DNA from: Phreatobacter oligotrophus | GTDB taxonomy: Bacteria > Pseudomonadota > Alphaproteobacteria > Rhizobiales > Phreatobacteraceae | Direction: 5' to 3' | NCBI RefSeq assembly: GCF_003046185.1 | Contig: NZ_PZZL01000002.1 | Location: 615,384 to 679,383 of the forward strand | Length of the DNA stretch: 64,000 bases | In this document: one piece after another, positions 45,577-54,174 of the stretch | Layout: each line of letters starts with the position of its first letter | Numbering within the stretch: position 1 is the stretch's first letter | Position numbers and translations under genes: made by a program | The notes under the pieces: generated by a model | Seen by the model: the letters and a program-made list of their open reading frames with translations, nothing else | Databases searched by the model: none | What the model was told of the DNA's origin: nothing

Positions 45577-45864
45577 ATGGGCGCCTGTCCCGCGACCCTG
45601 CGCAGCCTCGCCCTGCTCGCCGCCCTCGCCGCCGCTGATCCTCTCCCTGCGCTGGCCGACGACCTGCCGGCGCGCGCCGCCACCTCCGAGGAGGTGCGGA
45701 TGATCGCCCTGGCGCTGAAGGCGGAGGGCTTTGCGCCCTGCACCACGCTGGCGCTGGCCGATGGCCGCTGGTCCTGCCGCACCACCAATGCGGCGGGCCA
45801 GGCGATGGACCTGTCGCTGAGCAATCTCGACTTCGCGGTGACGCGCCGGACGCGCGTCCCGTAG
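45577..45864 (+). CDS. Small PepSY-like exported protein, paralogue with two cysteines
   Basis: 95 residues. Signal peptide LRSLALLAALAAADPLPALA. The mature part aligns by eye with the protein at 38333-38611: TSEEVRMIALALKAEGFAPCTTLALADGRWSC against TAEEMRQIEAVLRREGFTQWKKVEFDDGRFEV, and MDLSLSNLDFAVTRR against YDVKLSGVDFTIVAR. Here two Cys (PCTT and WSC) replace other residues, probably a disulfide in the periplasm. A strong terminator follows. Confidence 0.65.
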   Translation: MGACPATLRSLALLAALAAADPLPALADDLPARAATSEEVRMIALALKAEGFAPCTTLALADGRWSCRTTNAAGQAMDLSLSNLDFAVTRRTRVP

Positions 45865-45886
45865 GGCGAGGCGCACAGACGTGCTG

Positions 45887-46150
45887 TCACGGGGCCTTCG
45901 GGCCCCGTTTTGCGTGGGGGGCGCGGGGCAGCTTGTCCCAATGGCGGCCGAGCTCCAGCAGATAGGAGAGGCGACAAGCCATGAGCTCGCCGTCCCCGGG
46001 CCAGGCCCCGGTCCCATAGAGCCGGCTGGCGCAGGTATCGGCGAGCCGGCAGGAGCGGGCGCGGCGGCAGGCCTTGCGGCGGCAGAGGCGATGCGCGCCC
46101 TCGGCGCTGTGGAGATGACGGCGCACGGCGCGCTGCTCGTCGGGGGTCAT
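45887..46150 (-). CDS. Cys-rich small protein, unknown
   Basis: 87 residues from the ATG at 46150, preceded by GGAGGAGCCC. The sequence HRLCRRKACRRARSCRLADTCASR has four Cys at near-regular spacing among Arg residues, followed by ACRLSYLLELGRHWDKLP. It looks like a small metal-binding (zinc) or nucleic-acid-binding protein. A longer upstream frame runs through a repeat element and is not credible. Family not recognised. Confidence 0.55.
   Translation of the reverse strand: MTPDEQRAVRRHLHSAEGAHRLCRRKACRRARSCRLADTCASRLYGTGAWPGDGELMACRLSYLLELGRHWDKLPRAPHAKRGPKAP
45889..45912 (+). terminator. Terminator after the PepSY-like paralogue
   Basis: ACGGGGCC and GGCCCCGT around TTCG, then TTTGCG. Nearly the same sequence as the rplS terminator 1.1 kb upstream. 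It overlaps the end of the Cys-rich gene on the other strand. Confidence 0.8.
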
Positions 46151-46274
46151 GGGCTCCTCCTGGAGGTTCTCACGGGCAGGCGCAGGAAACCCTCTCCCCT
46201 CGTGGGAAAGGGTGCCCGCGCCAGCGGGCGGGTGAGGGGGACGGGCCGCGGCGTCGGCCCGGCGAGGCGCAAAT

Positions 46275-46397
46275 CCCACCTCTCCCCGGCGGGGAGAGGT
46301 CGGCCGCAGGCCGGGAGAGGGGGCTTGGCCGGCCCCGCGAAGGCTCCCCCTCTCCCGCCGCGCTGCGCGCGTCGACCTCCCCCCGCCGGGGGGAGGT
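46275..46397. repeat. Dispersed palindromic repeat, family B (reverse orientation)
   Basis: CCCACCTCTCCCCGGCGGGG-type hairpin with AGAGGT, then CGGCCGCAGGCCGGGAGAGG, a short middle, and CCTCTCCCGCCGCGCTGCG... CCTCCCCCCGCCGGGGGG. Two palindromes face each other. It matches the elements at 58055 and 62523 in opposite order. A looser copy (CCCTCTCCCCTCGTGGGAAA) lies just before, near 46188. Confidence 0.8.
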
Positions 46398-46531
46398 GAG
46401 GCGGCCTGCCGGGTCTGCCGTTCTGATCCTGAAGTCGGTGCCATCCCTCCGCCCAAGCCTCTCCGGTCCCGCGCCTTGAAGGCCGGGGTTTGCCCGTCTC
46501 AGGTCCCCGCGCTCCCGTCGGAAGCGCGAGG

Positions 46532-46742
46532 GGTGAAGCGCCGTCAGGCGCGGAGGCGAACGCGCCTCCTGGCCCCGCAGGTCACCCCGCGGGCCCGGAC
46601 TTCGATGCCGAAGCCCGCCGGCTCGCGTGGAATTCGTTGGGTGGCCCGGATCAAGCATCCGGGTGGTGGCCCGGATAAAGCATCCGGCCTTACCCCAGGA
46701 AACGACCCCCACGCGAGCCGGCGCGCCTCACGGCGCTTCACC
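46532..46742. other. Multi-stem nested inverted-repeat element
   Basis: Outer arms 46532-46551 and 46723-46742 are complementary over 20 bp with one mismatch. Inside lie a hairpin GGAGGCG/CGCCTCC (46552-46569), GGCCC/GGGCC (46571-46595), CTTCG/CGAAG (46600-46613), then a perfect 14-bp stem (46617-46630 with 46709-46722) that encloses two tandem 22-bp units GTGGCCCGGAT-x-AAGCATCCGG (46641-46687, period 25), each a CCGGAT/ATCCGG hairpin. No coding frame is credible. It could be a structured RNA or a composite repeat. Confidence 0.75.
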
Positions 46743-47262
46743 GCGGCTTTTGTCGTCATCCGGGCCGCGCGTCCGGGGCGAGCGGTTCAGGAGGGCGGGG
46801 CCAGTGAGCCATGGGCTCGCCCCTGCCGCCTCCCGGGCCGACCGACGGGGGAGGCCTGGGCTCCCGACGGTCCGTGCCGGACGGACAAGGCGGTTGCCCG
46901 CCTCCCCGCCCCCGGCGAGGCTGACGCCCCGCCGGTCCTGCTCGCCCGCCTAGCGATGCTCCTCGCGCAACGGTCACCCCCGGCGCGGCAGCGCCTCAGG
47001 GGCCCGAAGGGGCGGTGCTCCCGGCGACGCCCCCGCGCGCGGGCTGGTGACCCGCGGCGCGACGGAACCGCCCCTCCGCCCCATCGCCCGCACCACCGGA
47101 CGATGCCTCGACGAGGCAGAAGGTGCGGGAAGCATGCGGCAGGTTTGGCGGGTGGGGATAAGTTTGCGGGGCGCGGGAGGGCGGCGGCGCGGAAAGGCGC
47201 GGGAGGTCAGGGGGTTGGGCGGAGGGGGAGGATGGGAGGGGGGCGGAGTTATCCCCTGAAGC
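46743..47262. other. G+C-rich gene-free stretch with further inverted repeats
   Basis: No coding sequence seen; frames open here are Arg/Pro-rich shadows. Further stems include GAGCC/GGCTC around 46807-46819 and GGGGCGGT at 47009-47016 with ACCGCCCC at 47067-47074. With the element before it, this is nearly 900 bp without a gene between a repeat and the DUF5343/HEPN cassette. Confidence 0.6.
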
Positions 47263-47279
47263 GTCTGCCGGGTTGCACC

Positions 47280-47425
47280 TCGCGAAGTGCGCCCTTCGAG
47301 GCTCGCCGCCGGACGATGTCGACGCATCGCCGGGGCTCGCACCTCAGGATGAGGTCGGTTGCGTCTTGCGTGGCGGTGTCCGGCTGGGCGGGCGTCATGC
47401 GAGACACCCACCTCATCATCCTAAG
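47280..47425. repeat. Dispersed repeat, family C (CCTTCGAGGC... CCTCAGGATGAGG type)
   Basis: GCCCTTCGAGGCTCGCCGCCGGACG... GCTCGCACCTCAGGATGAGG, then after about 50 nt CACCTCATCATCCTAAG as an inverse. This type of element recurs in many Hyphomicrobiales genomes; the rpsP-rimM spacer holds a related half. It lies upstream of the DUF5343 gene. Confidence 0.6.
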
Positions 47426-47593
47426 CCCACGGCGATGCCCGCACCGACGATCCCGGGGATCGGCATGGTGTCAGGCATCCTCCATCTCATTGAGAGCGAG
47501 CACACGAGGTCTATGCAACCGCTGCGAGCGCGCTATATTGTTCACGGAAGCGAGATCGCAGAAGAAGAGCAGTCCGAGCGCTGGAGGGGGGGG

Positions 47594-48307
47594 ATGACGG
47601 GGTCGCCTAAAGATGCCCAGAAGGCTGTACCGCCACCGACGGACGCCGCAAAAAAGGCGGTAAAGGTGCCAAAGGCCGACATCCCAGATGGCCTTTGCTA
47701 CGTCAATGCGCCAAACCAATTGAAGTCGGTTCTTGATAAAATCATCGAGGCTTCAAGGCCCGACAAGTTGACGATTGATTACGTTGGAGATGTTTGGGGC
47801 TTTAAAAGCAGCAGCTTTCGTGCTGTTCTAGCTGTATTGAAGCGCGTTGGCTTTACCGAAACCGATGGTAGGCCCACTGATACCTATTCGAAATTCCGTA
47901 CGGAAAACAATCGCAGTGAAGCAGCACTCGCTGCTCTTAGAAATGGGTTTCCCGATATATTCAAACGTCGCGAGTTCGCTCAGCACCTATCGGAGAAGGA
48001 TATTGCGGACATCGTGGTGGACATAACCGGGCGAGAGCGGAGCGACCCAACCTTGCGAGCCATTGTTGGTACGTTCCGGACGTTCGCGGGATATGTCGCC
48101 AAATCCGATGAAAGTAGAACTACTGCGAAGAATTCAGACGATCGCGCAGAAAAAACGGATCTTGGGGGCGTGCTAGCGCCCCCAAACGATAGGGGGAACA
48201 GCAGCATAGGACTGTCCTATCAGATCAACATTATCTTACCTGAGACAACAAATATTGAGGTATTCAATTCTATATTTTGCAGCATTCGTGAAAATCTCCT
48301 GAGATAA
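47594..48307 (+). CDS. DUF5343 protein, first gene of a putative HEPN cassette
   Basis: 237 residues from the ATG after GGAGGGGGGG; longer frames to 47273 run through a repeat. Residues about 35-170 match DUF5343, a winged-helix-like family: SVLDKIIEASRPDKLTIDYV, GFKSSSFRAVLAVLKRVGFTETDGRPTDTYSKFR. A charged linker follows, then LSYQINIILPETTNIEVFNSIFCSIRENLL, a strand-helix tail seen at the end of many DUF5343 proteins. The base composition is clearly lower in G+C than the window. The next gene starts 3 nt after the stop. A TATATT box lies at 47534-47539. The function is unknown; it may sense a signal or restrain the HEPN partner. Confidence 0.8.
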   Translation: MTGSPKDAQKAVPPPTDAAKKAVKVPKADIPDGLCYVNAPNQLKSVLDKIIEASRPDKLTIDYVGDVWGFKSSSFRAVLAVLKRVGFTETDGRPTDTYSKFRTENNRSEAALAALRNGFPDIFKRREFAQHLSEKDIADIVVDITGRERSDPTLRAIVGTFRTFAGYVAKSDESRTTAKNSDDRAEKTDLGGVLAPPNDRGNSSIGLSYQINIILPETTNIEVFNSIFCSIRENLLR

Positions 48308-48310
48308 ACG

Positions 48311-48892
48311 ATGATCGAAAAACTCAGGAGCTTTCTACTTAACAATGCCGTACTTCAAATTGAAGTCGACAGGCTCAATTCCACGCACTCCCACTCAAGA
48401 GAGCGGCTATCTCGTGAAGTGAAAACCGATCCATTACTGCAGCCATACATCCCTCAGATCAATGCAAAGATAAGAGACCGAGCAGCCGAAATGGCTGCAT
48501 ACTATGAAATATTCTATATGCTTGAGAACGATATACGATCTCTTATATCGCAGACACTAAGCGAAGAGAGGGGCGAAAACTGGTGGGACGCTTGCGTTCC
48601 AGAAGCCGTAAAACTGTCAGCTAACAACAACAAAACGCGGGAACGGGACGCGGGAGTATCACTTCGATCGACTGACCCGCTTGATTATATCACATTCGGA
48701 GAGCTTGGAGAAATAATAAAGGCGAATTTCGACATATTTGGTCCTATAATTAACAGTAAAAAGGGTCTGGAAAAGGTGATGTCGTCTCTAAACTTGCTGC
48801 GAGGAACAATTGCCCACTGCGGTGTATTGTCGGAGGATGAAATCCTGCGACTCAAATTGGCTCTTCGGGATTGGTACCGACTGATGCAGTGA
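48311..48892 (+). CDS. Swt1-like HEPN protein, putative RNase of the cassette
   Basis: 193 residues, A+T-rich. The second half matches the Swt1-type HEPN domain: YEIFYMLENDIRSLISQTLSEE, WWDACVP, DPLDYITFGELGEIIKANFDIFG and NLLRGTIAHCGVLSEDE. HEPN RNases use an R-x4-6-H motif; here Arg164 and His169 give R-x4-H, with Gly after the Arg instead of the more usual Asn. The first 60 residues are a charged helical region. It is translationally linked to the DUF5343 gene. HEPN proteins often act as toxins in conflict systems, but an inactive scaffold is possible. A hairpin overlaps its stop codon. Confidence 0.8.
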   Translation: MIEKLRSFLLNNAVLQIEVDRLNSTHSHSRERLSREVKTDPLLQPYIPQINAKIRDRAAEMAAYYEIFYMLENDIRSLISQTLSEERGENWWDACVPEAVKLSANNNKTRERDAGVSLRSTDPLDYITFGELGEIIKANFDIFGPIINSKKGLEKVMSSLNLLRGTIAHCGVLSEDEILRLKLALRDWYRLMQ

Positions 48893-48909
48893 CAACATAG
48901 TCACTGTTT
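48887..48909 (+). terminator. Hairpin at the end of the HEPN gene
   Basis: CAGTGAC and GTCACTG around AACATA, followed by TTTC. The 7-bp stem includes the stop codon; the cassette thus carries its own terminator just before the convergent uvrB. Confidence 0.55.
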
Positions 48910-51551
48910 CACCCCCTCCACCCCTTCCCCGGCTTGCCCCCGCCCTTTTTCCTCACCTCGGCGCCCATCGGCACCTCGCGGTCCGTCCCCGGCCCCATGG
49001 CATCCAACCCGGGCTTAGCGGCCCGTGACGGCGGCAAATTCCCCCGCGAGCCATACTTCTTCGCCCCCCTGAACCCGCCGGTGCGGTCCTCCACCGCCTC
49101 CTGCCGGGCCAGCGGGTCGTCGGCGATGGCGAGTTCGGTCTCGCGCAGGCGCTTGAGCTCGTCGCGCAGGCGCGCGGCCTCCTCGAAGCGCAGGTCGGCG
49201 GCGGCCTCGCGCATCCGCTTCTCCAGGTCGCCGATGACCGCCTGCATGTTGTGGCCGACCGCCGCGCCCTGCCTGGCGAGGCCGGCATCCACGGTGACGT
49301 GGTCCTTCTCGTAGACGCTGTCGAGGATCTGGGCGATCTGCCGCTTGATGGTCTGCGGGGTGATGCCGTTGGCCTCGTTCCAGGCCATCTGCTTCTCGCG
49401 GCGGCGGTTGGTCTCGGCGATGGCGCGTTCGAGGCTGCCGGTCATGGTGTCGGCATAGAGCAGCACGCGGCCGTCGACGTTGCGGGCAGCGCGGCCGATG
49501 GTCTGGATCAGGGAGGTCTCCGAGCGCAGGAAGCCTTCCTTGTCGGCATCGAGGATGGCGACCAGCGCACATTCCGGGATGTCGAGGCCCTCGCGCAGCA
49601 GGTTGATGCCGACGAGGCAGTCGAAGGCGCCGAGGCGCAGGTCGCGCAGGATCTCGATGCGCTCGATCGTGTCGATGTCGGAATGCATGTAGCGCACGCG
49701 CACGCCCTGCTCGTGCAGGTACTCGGTGAGGTCCTCGGCCATGCGCTTCGTCAGCACGGTGACGAGGGAGCGATAGCCGGCGGCGGCGGTGGCCTTCACC
49801 TCGCCGATGAGGTCGTCGACCTGGGTGCGGGCGGGGCGGATGATGCAGGGCGGGTCGATGAGGCCGGTGGGGCGGATGACCTGTTCGGAGAAGGTGCCGC
49901 CGGTCTGTTCCAGCTCCCAGCCGCCGGGGGTGGCCGAGACATGGACGGTCTGCGGCCGCATGGCCTCCCATTCCTCGAAGCGCAGGGGGCGGTTGTCCAT
50001 GCAGGAGGGCAGGCGGAAGCCGTATTCCGCGAGGGTGGCCTTGCGGCGGAAGTCGCCGCGATACATGGCGCCGATCTGCGGGATGGTGACGTGGCTCTCG
50101 TCGACGAAGACGAGGGCGTTGTCGGGGACATATTCGAAGAGGGTCGGCGGCGGCTCGCCGGGGCGGCGGCCGGTGAGCCAGCGGGAATAGTTCTCGATGC
50201 CCGCGCAGGAGCCGGTGGCCTCCATCATCTCGAGGTCGAAGCGGGTGCGCTGCTCCAGCCGCTGCGCCTCCAGCAGGCGGCCGGCGCGGTTCAGCTCCTC
50301 CAGCCGCCAGTTCAGCTCCTCCTTGATGCCGGAAATGGCCTGGACGAGGGTCGGGCGCGGCGTGACATAGTGGGAATTGGCATAGACCTTCACGAAGCCG
50401 AGGTCGGCATTCTTCTGGCCGGTGAGCGGGTCGAATTCGTGGATGGACTCGACCTCGTCGCCGAAGAGGTTGATGCGCCAGGCGCGGTCCTCGAGGTGGG
50501 CGGGGAAGAGCTCGATCGTGTCGCCGCGCACCCGGAACGTGCCGCGGGAGAAGTCCATCTGCGTGCGCTTGTACTGGAGCGCGATGAGGTCGGCGATGAG
50601 CTGGCGCTGGTCGAGCCGCTCGCCGACCTTCACGCCGAAGGTCATGGCCGTGTAGGTCTCGACCGAGCCGATGCCGTAGATGCAGGAGACCGAGGCGACG
50701 ATGATGACGTCGTCGCGCTCAAGCAGCGCGCGGGTGGCCGAGTGGCGCATCCGGTCGATCTGCTCGTTGATGGAGGATTCCTTCTCGATATAGGTGTCCG
50801 AGCGGGGAACGTAGGCCTCCGGCTGGTAATAGTCGTAGTAGGAGACGAAATACTCCACCGCATTGTTGGGGAAGAAGCTCTTGAACTCGCCGTAGAGCTG
50901 GGCGGCGAGCGTCTTGTTCGGCGCCAGCACGATGGCGGGCCGCTGGGTCTCGTTGATGATCTGCGCGGCAGTGAAGGTCTTGCCCGAGCCGGTGACGCCG
51001 AGCAGGACCTGGTCGCGCTCGCCGGCGCGCAGGCCGCTGACGAGCTCGGCGATGGCCTGGGGCTGGTCGCCGGCGGGCTTGAAGTCGGAGACGATCTCGA
51101 AGCGCTTGCCGCCCTCCCACTTCTCGGGCCGCGGCGGCTTGTGCGGCACCCAGACCTGGCCGTTGACCTCCGGGCGGCCCTCCTGGATCAGCCGCTCCAG
51201 CGCCTTGACCGTGGCGGTGACACCGGACTTGCCGACCTCCGCCTCGATGTCGAGAGCCTGGGCCTGTTCGACGCCGATGCCGAGGCGGTGGGCGAGCGCC
51301 TTGTCGGCGAGGCTCGCCTCGGCCTTGAAGGCGGCCTGCGGGGCCTCGGCGAAACCGGCATTCGGGCCGGTGCCGGAGCCGAGGCCGGCCGTGCCGCGGT
51401 TGATGGCGGGGTTGAGCAGCTCGGCCAGCGCCGGGCCGAGCGGCTGCAGCTCGGGCTTCGAGGCTTTCGAGTTCGGCGCCTTGGTTTTGGCCGCGCGGGC
51501 GGGCTTCGACGCGGCGGCGGGACCAGCGGACGGTTTGGGGCTTTTCGGCAT
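48909..51551 (-). CDS. uvrB: Excinuclease ABC subunit UvrB with N-terminal extension
   Basis: 880 residues against about 670 for the usual protein. The UvrB core begins near residue 151 ([20 protein letters not shown]). It has Walker [16 protein letters not shown], the beta-hairpin [20 protein letters not shown] split over the insertion, DESH box [19 protein letters not shown], and a C-terminal UVR motif [24 protein letters not shown] that binds UvrC. The first 150 residues are Ala/Lys/Pro-rich, then moderately conserved in alphaproteobacteria ([10 protein letters not shown]). It damage-scans in nucleotide excision repair. No GTTC-N7-GTTC box is seen upstream. Confidence 0.95.
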   Translation of the reverse strand: MPKSPKPSAGPAAASKPARAAKTKAPNSKASKPELQPLGPALAELLNPAINRGTAGLGSGTGPNAGFAEAPQAAFKAEASLADKALAHRLGIGVEQAQALDIEAEVGKSGVTATVKALERLIQEGRPEVNGQVWVPHKPPRPEKWEGGKRFEIVSDFKPAGDQPQAIAELVSGLRAGERDQVLLGVTGSGKTFTAAQIINETQRPAIVLAPNKTLAAQLYGEFKSFFPNNAVEYFVSYYDYYQPEAYVPRSDTYIEKESSINEQIDRMRHSATRALLERDDVIIVASVSCIYGIGSVETYTAMTFGVKVGERLDQRQLIADLIALQYKRTQMDFSRGTFRVRGDTIELFPAHLEDRAWRINLFGDEVESIHEFDPLTGQKNADLGFVKVYANSHYVTPRPTLVQAISGIKEELNWRLEELNRAGRLLEAQRLEQRTRFDLEMMEATGSCAGIENYSRWLTGRRPGEPPPTLFEYVPDNALVFVDESHVTIPQIGAMYRGDFRRKATLAEYGFRLPSCMDNRPLRFEEWEAMRPQTVHVSATPGGWELEQTGGTFSEQVIRPTGLIDPPCIIRPARTQVDDLIGEVKATAAAGYRSLVTVLTKRMAEDLTEYLHEQGVRVRYMHSDIDTIERIEILRDLRLGAFDCLVGINLLREGLDIPECALVAILDADKEGFLRSETSLIQTIGRAARNVDGRVLLYADTMTGSLERAIAETNRRREKQMAWNEANGITPQTIKRQIAQILDSVYEKDHVTVDAGLARQGAAVGHNMQAVIGDLEKRMREAAADLRFEEAARLRDELKRLRETELAIADDPLARQEAVEDRTGGFRGAKKYGSRGNLPPSRAAKPGLDAMGPGTDREVPMGAEVRKKGGGKPGKGWRG

Positions 51552-51646
51552 GGCGGCAATATGGGCCCGCCGGCCGGCGGCGGAAAGGGCGAAGGCCGCC
51601 CTCCCGCCATGCTGCTGCCAGGGGTTGGCAGCGGGACGGCTGCGCG

Positions 51647-53965
51647 TCAGGCGGCGCGGCGCATCACGGCATCGCCGATCGGCAGGTCGAACCGCAGGCC
51701 GATGGCGCCGTCCCTGGCCCAGACGACCTGCGCACCCATCTCGGCGCCGTCCATGAAGCGCAGGGTGACGCGCTGGCCCTCGGGGAGCGTCGGAACGTCC
51801 TGCACCCGTGCGCCGGTCTCGGAGATGTCGGCGAGCCGCGCCTTCATGCTGCGGCCGTCGCTCAGAACGAGGACGGCCTGGGTGCTGCGGCGGCGCACCG
51901 CGCTGCGACGGTCCTTCACGTCCCGGGCGAGGTCGGCGAGGAAGGTGTCGACGCCGCCGATGAGGCGGCGGGTGGCGTCCGACAGCAGCTCGCCCGCCCC
52001 GGCGACGCGGCGCGCCTCGGCATTGGTCTCGTCGATGACCACGGTGACATCGGTGATGGCCCGCAGCACGGCGCCCGATCCCTCGGAGGCGCGGCTGATG
52101 GCGGCGGCGATCTCCTGGGTGGCCGCCGTCTGCTCCTCCACCGCGGCGGCGATGGAGGTGGTGAGGTCGCCGATCTCGGCCACCGTGCCGCCGATCCCGC
52201 GGATGGCCGAAACGGTGTTGCGGGTCGCCGCCTGGATCGCGCCGATCTGGGTGGCGATCTCGTCGGTGGCGCTGGAGGTCTGGCTGGCGAGAGCCTTGAC
52301 CTCGGAGGCGACGATGGCGAAGCCGCGACCGGCCTCGCCGGCCCGCGCCGCCTCGATCGTGGCGTTGAGGGCGAGAAGGTTGGTCTGCTCGGCGATGGAG
52401 CGGATGATGTCGACGATGGTGCCGATCTTGCCGGCGAGGTCGGCAAGGCCGGAGACTTCGGCGTCGGTGGCCTGGGAGGCGTCCGTCGCCCGGCCGATGC
52501 AGGCGCTGGTGGTGTGGATGCGGCTGGAGATCTCGCTGATCGAGCTGATCAGCTCCTCGGCTGCCGCGGAGACGGACTGCATGTCGGTGGACGAGGCGCC
52601 TGAGGCGTCGCGGCCCCGTCCGGCCCTGTCGATCGCCTGTCCGGCGACACCTTCGAGCGAGGCGGCGGTGCGCTGCATGCCGACGATCTCGCCATCCACC
52701 GCCTTGACCACATCGGCGACGGAGAGGCGGAAGGCGGCGATCAGCTCCTCCAGCACCGACTGGCGGTGCAACTCGCGCTGGCGCTCGAGCTCGGCCTCCT
52801 GTTCCAGCCGTTCACGGGCGAGGGCATTGTCGCGGAAGACCTGCACCGCCCGTACCATGGCGCCGATCTCGTTGGTGCGGTCGGCGCCGTCCAGCTCGCC
52901 GGTCGTGTCGCCCTCCGCAAGGCGCTGCATGTGGGCGGTCAGGGACTGCAGCGGGTGGGTGATAGACCGCGCCGCGAGCCACGCCGCCACGGCGGCGAGC
53001 AGCGTGACCGCGAGGACGATGCCGCCGACCAGCACCAGCCGGCGGCGCGCCTCCTCCGCAGCACTGGCGATGACCGCGGTGAGGTCCTGGCTGAACGCGT
53101 CCTCGATGGCCTTCATGGCGTCGATCCGGCCCGTCGAGACGCGGAACCATTCCAGCGGATCCATACCCTCACCGCCGTTCAGCGCGGCGCGCGCCGCGAG
53201 CGCCCGCAGCCGCCCGACCGCCTCGCCCTGTGGCGACTGGCCGAGTTCGGCGATCCGGCGGGCCTGCTCGGTGCTGCCATAGCGCCGGGCGACGGCGAGA
53301 TAGCTGTCCTGGATCGCGGCCAGCTCCGCGAAGCGCTGGAAGCGGTCCCGCGCAAAGCCGGTCGCCGAGAAGGCGCCGGCGCCGGTGGCGCGTTCGAGGC
53401 CGGCCGCCTCCTTGGCGCGCAGCACGCTGGCATAGACGACGACGGCCCGCGCCGTCGGGCCGACGCGGCCATGGCGGGCAAGGGATTCCACGGGGGCAAG
53501 GAAGCCATCGATGATGGCGGTGTAGCGGGCGAGGGCCGCATCGGGCGCGATGGACCGGGCATCGACCGCCTGGCGCAGGGCCGAGAGATCGTCGATCCGC
53601 GCCAGCGCCTCGCGGGCGGTCGACGCTCCCTCGCCCATCTCGGCGACGGCGGCGGTGACAGCGCCGCGCAGCGCGCCGAGTGCGAGATCCACCTTGGACA
53701 GCTGTGCGGCGCGCGCCTCGACGGCGGCGCGGTTCTGCGGATTGCGCAGAACGGTGTTGGTGAGACCGCGCTCCGTCTGCAATTCGTGCACGACCGCGCC
53801 GAATTGCGGGCCGGACGCGGCGACCGAGGCCATCTGGCGAGCAGCGCCGGCCTCCTGCCAGCTCTCCCAGACAATATCGCCGCCGAAGCCGATGGCAGCG
53901 AGCAGCGGAACGATCACGGCAAAGGCGATGCGGCGCCCGATGGACGCATTGCGCAGGAACATCAT
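51647..53965 (-). CDS. Methyl-accepting chemotaxis protein with NIT-like sensor and C-terminal PilZ
   Basis: 772 residues. TM1 at about 11-30 ([17 protein letters not shown]); a periplasmic helical domain with [16 protein letters not shown], the start of nitrate/nitrite-sensing (NIT) domains; TM2 near 308-330 ([22 protein letters not shown]); HAMP; and the signalling hairpin with [35 protein letters not shown] (split here by the family tip). The last 90 residues are a PilZ domain: [11 protein letters not shown] with Arg residues and [11 protein letters not shown] (DxSxxG), the c-di-GMP-binding pattern. Chemotaxis output could therefore be tuned by c-di-GMP. Confidence 0.93.
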   Translation of the reverse strand: MMFLRNASIGRRIAFAVIVPLLAAIGFGGDIVWESWQEAGAARQMASVAASGPQFGAVVHELQTERGLTNTVLRNPQNRAAVEARAAQLSKVDLALGALRGAVTAAVAEMGEGASTAREALARIDDLSALRQAVDARSIAPDAALARYTAIIDGFLAPVESLARHGRVGPTARAVVVYASVLRAKEAAGLERATGAGAFSATGFARDRFQRFAELAAIQDSYLAVARRYGSTEQARRIAELGQSPQGEAVGRLRALAARAALNGGEGMDPLEWFRVSTGRIDAMKAIEDAFSQDLTAVIASAAEEARRRLVLVGGIVLAVTLLAAVAAWLAARSITHPLQSLTAHMQRLAEGDTTGELDGADRTNEIGAMVRAVQVFRDNALARERLEQEAELERQRELHRQSVLEELIAAFRLSVADVVKAVDGEIVGMQRTAASLEGVAGQAIDRAGRGRDASGASSTDMQSVSAAAEELISSISEISSRIHTTSACIGRATDASQATDAEVSGLADLAGKIGTIVDIIRSIAEQTNLLALNATIEAARAGEAGRGFAIVASEVKALASQTSSATDEIATQIGAIQAATRNTVSAIRGIGGTVAEIGDLTTSIAAAVEEQTAATQEIAAAISRASEGSGAVLRAITDVTVVIDETNAEARRVAGAGELLSDATRRLIGGVDTFLADLARDVKDRRSAVRRRSTQAVLVLSDGRSMKARLADISETGARVQDVPTLPEGQRVTLRFMDGAEMGAQVVWARDGAIGLRFDLPIGDAVMRRAA

Positions 53966-54174
53966 GGTTGCGGACCCCCGAATCTCACAACCGATGTTCG
54001 TTGTTTCTGGCTAATATTACATTAACGGAATGTTTTAATCGCAACTATCGATGATCGCCGCGCAGGTGTCGCCGCGAAGGATCAAGGCCGCGCCTGGGCC
54101 AGTCCCGCATTGGCGCCGCCGACCGGTCGCCGGGTTCTGCCGAATGCTGGATCGCGATCGCGCCAGCGAAACCG

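Noticed and set aside
46185..46400. Possible CRISPR array because of repeated CTCTCCC motifs
   Set aside because: The units are opposed palindromes of one dispersed repeat, without regular spacers.
46476..47597. 373-codon frame in the gene-free repeat region
   Set aside because: Arg/Pro-rich, runs through inverted repeats, no ribosome site and no recognisable domain.
49251..53282. 1343-codon open frame on the plus strand
   Set aside because: Antisense to uvrB and the chemoreceptor; an effect of high G+C.
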